DNA of 6,050 nt from Deltaproteobacteria bacterium. Its GTDB lineage: Bacteria; UBA10199; DSSB01. Location of the stretch: the NCBI GenBank assembly GCA_021414045.1, contig JAIOPF010000091.1, positions 1 to 6,050 on the forward strand, written 5' to 3'. The position numbers and the translations under genes are program-made. Shown here piece by piece: positions 3,878-6,050 of this stretch. The first letter of the stretch is position 1; every line of letters begins with the position of its first letter. The notes under the pieces were generated by a model. That model was not told the DNA's origin. It made no database searches and saw only the letters and a program-made list of their open reading frames with translations.

Positions 3878-6034
3878 ATGAGATCTTGGCGCCTCCCATT
3901 GGCCTTGTTGATCGCGCTGCTGCTGCCAGGCAAGGTCCACGCTGCTTTTCCACTGGATAACCCGCTACTGAAAGGCGCCCCGGCCTCCACTCCCGCCGCC
4001 CAAAAGAAAGCCTACACGCCGGAGGAGATCCAAACCCTCAAGCAAGGAAACGCCCAAGAACTCGAGCAGGCCCACGCCACCCTCGACCAGAGCCCGGAAA
4101 GCGCTCCCCAGCAAGACCTCCAAAACCTCAAGAATCGAGTTCAAGTCCTGGAGGGCATGGACTTGCTCTATGGGGACATCCTCGACGCCTTCAACAACCA
4201 AGGCAAGGTCCAGGATCGACTCAAGGCCCTCGAAGTCGACCTTCGGCAATGGCAAACCGGGACTCCCCCGAAGGAATTCACGATCGACTTCAGCAACCTC
4301 GATAAATTACGGGGTCAGGAGGTCGAATCGAAGAAAACCATCAAGACCCGCGACCAGGTATATAAATCCCGGCAAGAAGCCCTAGACGAGGCGAAAAAGG
4401 AATTTCAATCCGCCGAGCAGGACCGCCGAAAGGCCAAGGAAGCTGTCGAATCCGCGAGCACCATCGAGGAAAAGGCCCCTCTCGAGCAAACCCTGACCCT
4501 CATGCAGCTGAAAAGCCGGTCGGCCGAGATGCGAGTCCTGTTGCGCGAACTGGAACTGGACGTCTCCAAAAATTACCGCGAATTCTTCCAGAAGCAGCAA
4601 GAACTCACCTCCACCGAAATCGCCTACCTGGAAAAACGGGTCAACTTCACCGACGAAGACCTGAAACGCGAAATCAACCTCATCGAAACCGAGGAAAACA
4701 AGGTCGGGGAACAACTCGACAAGGCGCGCAAGGAGCTGGCGAATTCCGAAAAAGAATACGGCAAAGCCCGAGACAAGCTGAGCGAGGACGTGGCCCCTCC
4801 GCCCGCCTTGATCGAGGAAGTCGAGGCCCGACGACTGAACCAAAGCTACCTCGGACAAGTTGTTGACCTGCTCACCGAACGCCTGAAGCAGATGAAAGAG
4901 CGCCGGGAGTACTGGAAAAAACGCTTCGCCCTGCTCAACGGCCAGATCGAGAAGCCGGAAATCGCCGTCTGGCAGCAGCAAACCCGCCAATATCTCGACC
5001 AATTGAAGCGAGACGAGGATCTCGGCAATCTCCGACTCACCTCCTTGCGCAACAACTCGGCGGAGATCGAGGAGAAGATTCGCTCGAAGTCCGACGCCGA
5101 CCCGGAGACCCAGCGCTGGCTGCAGAAACAAAAGGATGAGACCCTCAAGAACATCGAGCTGATGCAGGACCACCTGGCTTCGATGCTCCTATCGAGGAAG
5201 CTCAACGAGAAATTCCTGGCGGAACAAGATGCCCGCTATTCTCACGTGAGTTTTAGCGAACAGATGTCCCGCCTCTGGGACCGTTCCGTGCACGTCTGGA
5301 ACTACGAGATCACGTCGGTGGACGACAGCCCCATCACGGTCAGCAAGGTCTTTTTCGCGATCATTTTCATGACCTTCGGCCTCTACCTCGCGAGAAAGCT
5401 CAGCCGCATGTTGGTCCGCGTGCCCCTCACCCTCTTCGCCGTCTTGGGCGGCGCCGTCGCCATCGGGATCGGATTCGGCAGCCAGAATTTAATGAACAAC
5501 TTCATCAGCGGTCTCATCCTCCTGATCGAAAGACCCATAAAGATGGGCGACATCATCGAGATGGAAGGCAACGCCGGCATCGTCGAGCAGATCGGCGGCC
5601 GCAGCACGCAAATCCGCACATTCAGCAACATCCACATGATCGTACCCAACAGCTCCTTCCTGGAAAAGACGGTCATCAACTGGACGCTCTCGGACAACAT
5701 GATCCGGTCCAACATCCGCGTTGGCGTCGATTACGGAACTCCGACCCGCCAAGTGGTCGACCTGCTGAAAAAGGCCGCCGATTCGCACGGCAAGATCCTA
5801 AAAAGCCCCGAGCCCATCGTCCTTTTCACGGATTTCGCCGCCGACTCCCTGATCTTCGACCTCTACTTTTGGGTGAAAATCCAGACCGCCCTCGAAAGGC
5901 GTATCGTCGAAAGCGACCTGAGATTCATCATCGAGGGTGACTTCGAGGAAGCGGGAATCAAGATGGCCTACCGACAGCAAGACGTGCACCTGGACACGAA
6001 AGCTCCCCTGCAAGTCCAAATCATGAAAGAATAG
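3878..6034 (+). CDS. MscS-family mechanosensitive channel-like protein with periplasmic coiled-coil domain
   Basis: A 718-residue inner-membrane protein. Residues 1-22 form a signal peptide (core LPLALLIALLL, likely cleavage after VHA). Residues 45-450 are rich in Glu, Lys, Leu and Gln and predicted to be coiled coil, with breaks at GTPP (128-131) and PPP (307-309) that suggest folded-back arms; this part should lie in the periplasm. A hydrophobic helix covers about 487-506 (VFFAIIFMTFGLYLAR). Then PLTLFAVLGGAVAIGIGFGSQ and NLMNNFISGLILLIERPIKMGDII (516-560) give the pore helix TM3 and the start of the MscS beta domain, including IVPNSSFLEKTVINW (588-602). The alpha/beta C-terminal domain follows to VESDLRF and QDVHL. 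Only four residues separate Arg510 of the TM1 segment from Val515, where MscS relatives have a whole TM2, so the canonical second helix appears absent. Known role of the family: tension-gated release of solutes on osmotic downshock. Function here is uncertain because of that gap. Confidence 0.88.
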   Translation: MRSWRLPLALLIALLLPGKVHAAFPLDNPLLKGAPASTPAAQKKAYTPEEIQTLKQGNAQELEQAHATLDQSPESAPQQDLQNLKNRVQVLEGMDLLYGDILDAFNNQGKVQDRLKALEVDLRQWQTGTPPKEFTIDFSNLDKLRGQEVESKKTIKTRDQVYKSRQEALDEAKKEFQSAEQDRRKAKEAVESASTIEEKAPLEQTLTLMQLKSRSAEMRVLLRELELDVSKNYREFFQKQQELTSTEIAYLEKRVNFTDEDLKREINLIETEENKVGEQLDKARKELANSEKEYGKARDKLSEDVAPPPALIEEVEARRLNQSYLGQVVDLLTERLKQMKERREYWKKRFALLNGQIEKPEIAVWQQQTRQYLDQLKRDEDLGNLRLTSLRNNSAEIEEKIRSKSDADPETQRWLQKQKDETLKNIELMQDHLASMLLSRKLNEKFLAEQDARYSHVSFSEQMSRLWDRSVHVWNYEITSVDDSPITVSKVFFAIIFMTFGLYLARKLSRMLVRVPLTLFAVLGGAVAIGIGFGSQNLMNNFISGLILLIERPIKMGDIIEMEGNAGIVEQIGGRSTQIRTFSNIHMIVPNSSFLEKTVINWTLSDNMIRSNIRVGVDYGTPTRQVVDLLKKAADSHGKILKSPEPIVLFTDFAADSLIFDLYFWVKIQTALERRIVESDLRFIIEGDFEEAGIKMAYRQQDVHLDTKAPLQVQIMKE

Positions 6035-6050
6035 CCGCTTTCACGTTTTC

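Noticed and set aside
4382..5173. A 263-codon minus-strand open frame within the MscS-family gene
   Set aside because: It is the mirror of Glu/Lys/Leu-rich coiled-coil codons and gives a Leu/Phe/Gly-rich artefact with no recognisable domain.
6035..6050. Sequence after the MscS-family stop
   Set aside because: Only 16 bases remain; no terminator or start can be judged.

Overview
The window looks like ordinary chromosomal DNA from a GC-rich Gram-negative bacterium. It has G/C-rich third codon positions, two predicted Sec-exported proteins, and an MscS-family protein with a long domain predicted to be periplasmic. The mix of an NfuA-type Fe-S carrier with an A-type domain, an M16 peptidase tail and a secreted small protein fits a deltaproteobacterial-like or candidate-phylum lineage, but the sequence alone does not fix the taxon. 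I see no rRNA, tRNA, CRISPR array, insertion sequence, integrase or plasmid/phage gene.

Layout. Bases 1-141 hold the last 46 codons of a plus-strand gene that resembles the C-terminus of an M16 (insulinase-like) peptidase. A short AT-richer gap (142-210) with a plausible promoter and an SD-covering inverted repeat precedes a small exported protein (211-726). A LOG-family nucleotide phosphoribohydrolase follows (765-1346; an upstream in-frame TTG at 723 overlaps the previous stop). Next is NfuA, an Fe-S carrier with a C-X2-C motif (1418-2008). NfuA converges with a minus-strand endonuclease III-like DNA glycosylase (2014-2667), with only 5 bases between the two stop codons. That glycosylase is divergent, by only 19 bases, from a plus-strand class V aminotransferase-fold PLP enzyme (2687-3853). 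The PLP gene is followed closely, probably in one operon, by an MscS-family protein with an exported coiled-coil N-terminus (3878-6034).

How the genes relate. No dedicated new system is evident. A loose Fe-S theme can be seen: NfuA is a cluster carrier, the glycosylase has three of the four cysteines of an endonuclease III-type [4Fe-4S] loop, and the class V enzyme is a fold relative of cysteine desulfurases. However, the class V enzyme lacks the catalytic Cys loop, so it is probably not a sulfur donor. The most unusual point is in the MscS-family gene: by comparison with E. coli MscS, the second transmembrane helix appears to be missing, with TM1 joined almost directly to the pore helix TM3 near base 5420 and the reading frame intact. 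That is either an odd channel topology, an in-frame deletion, or an assembly artefact.
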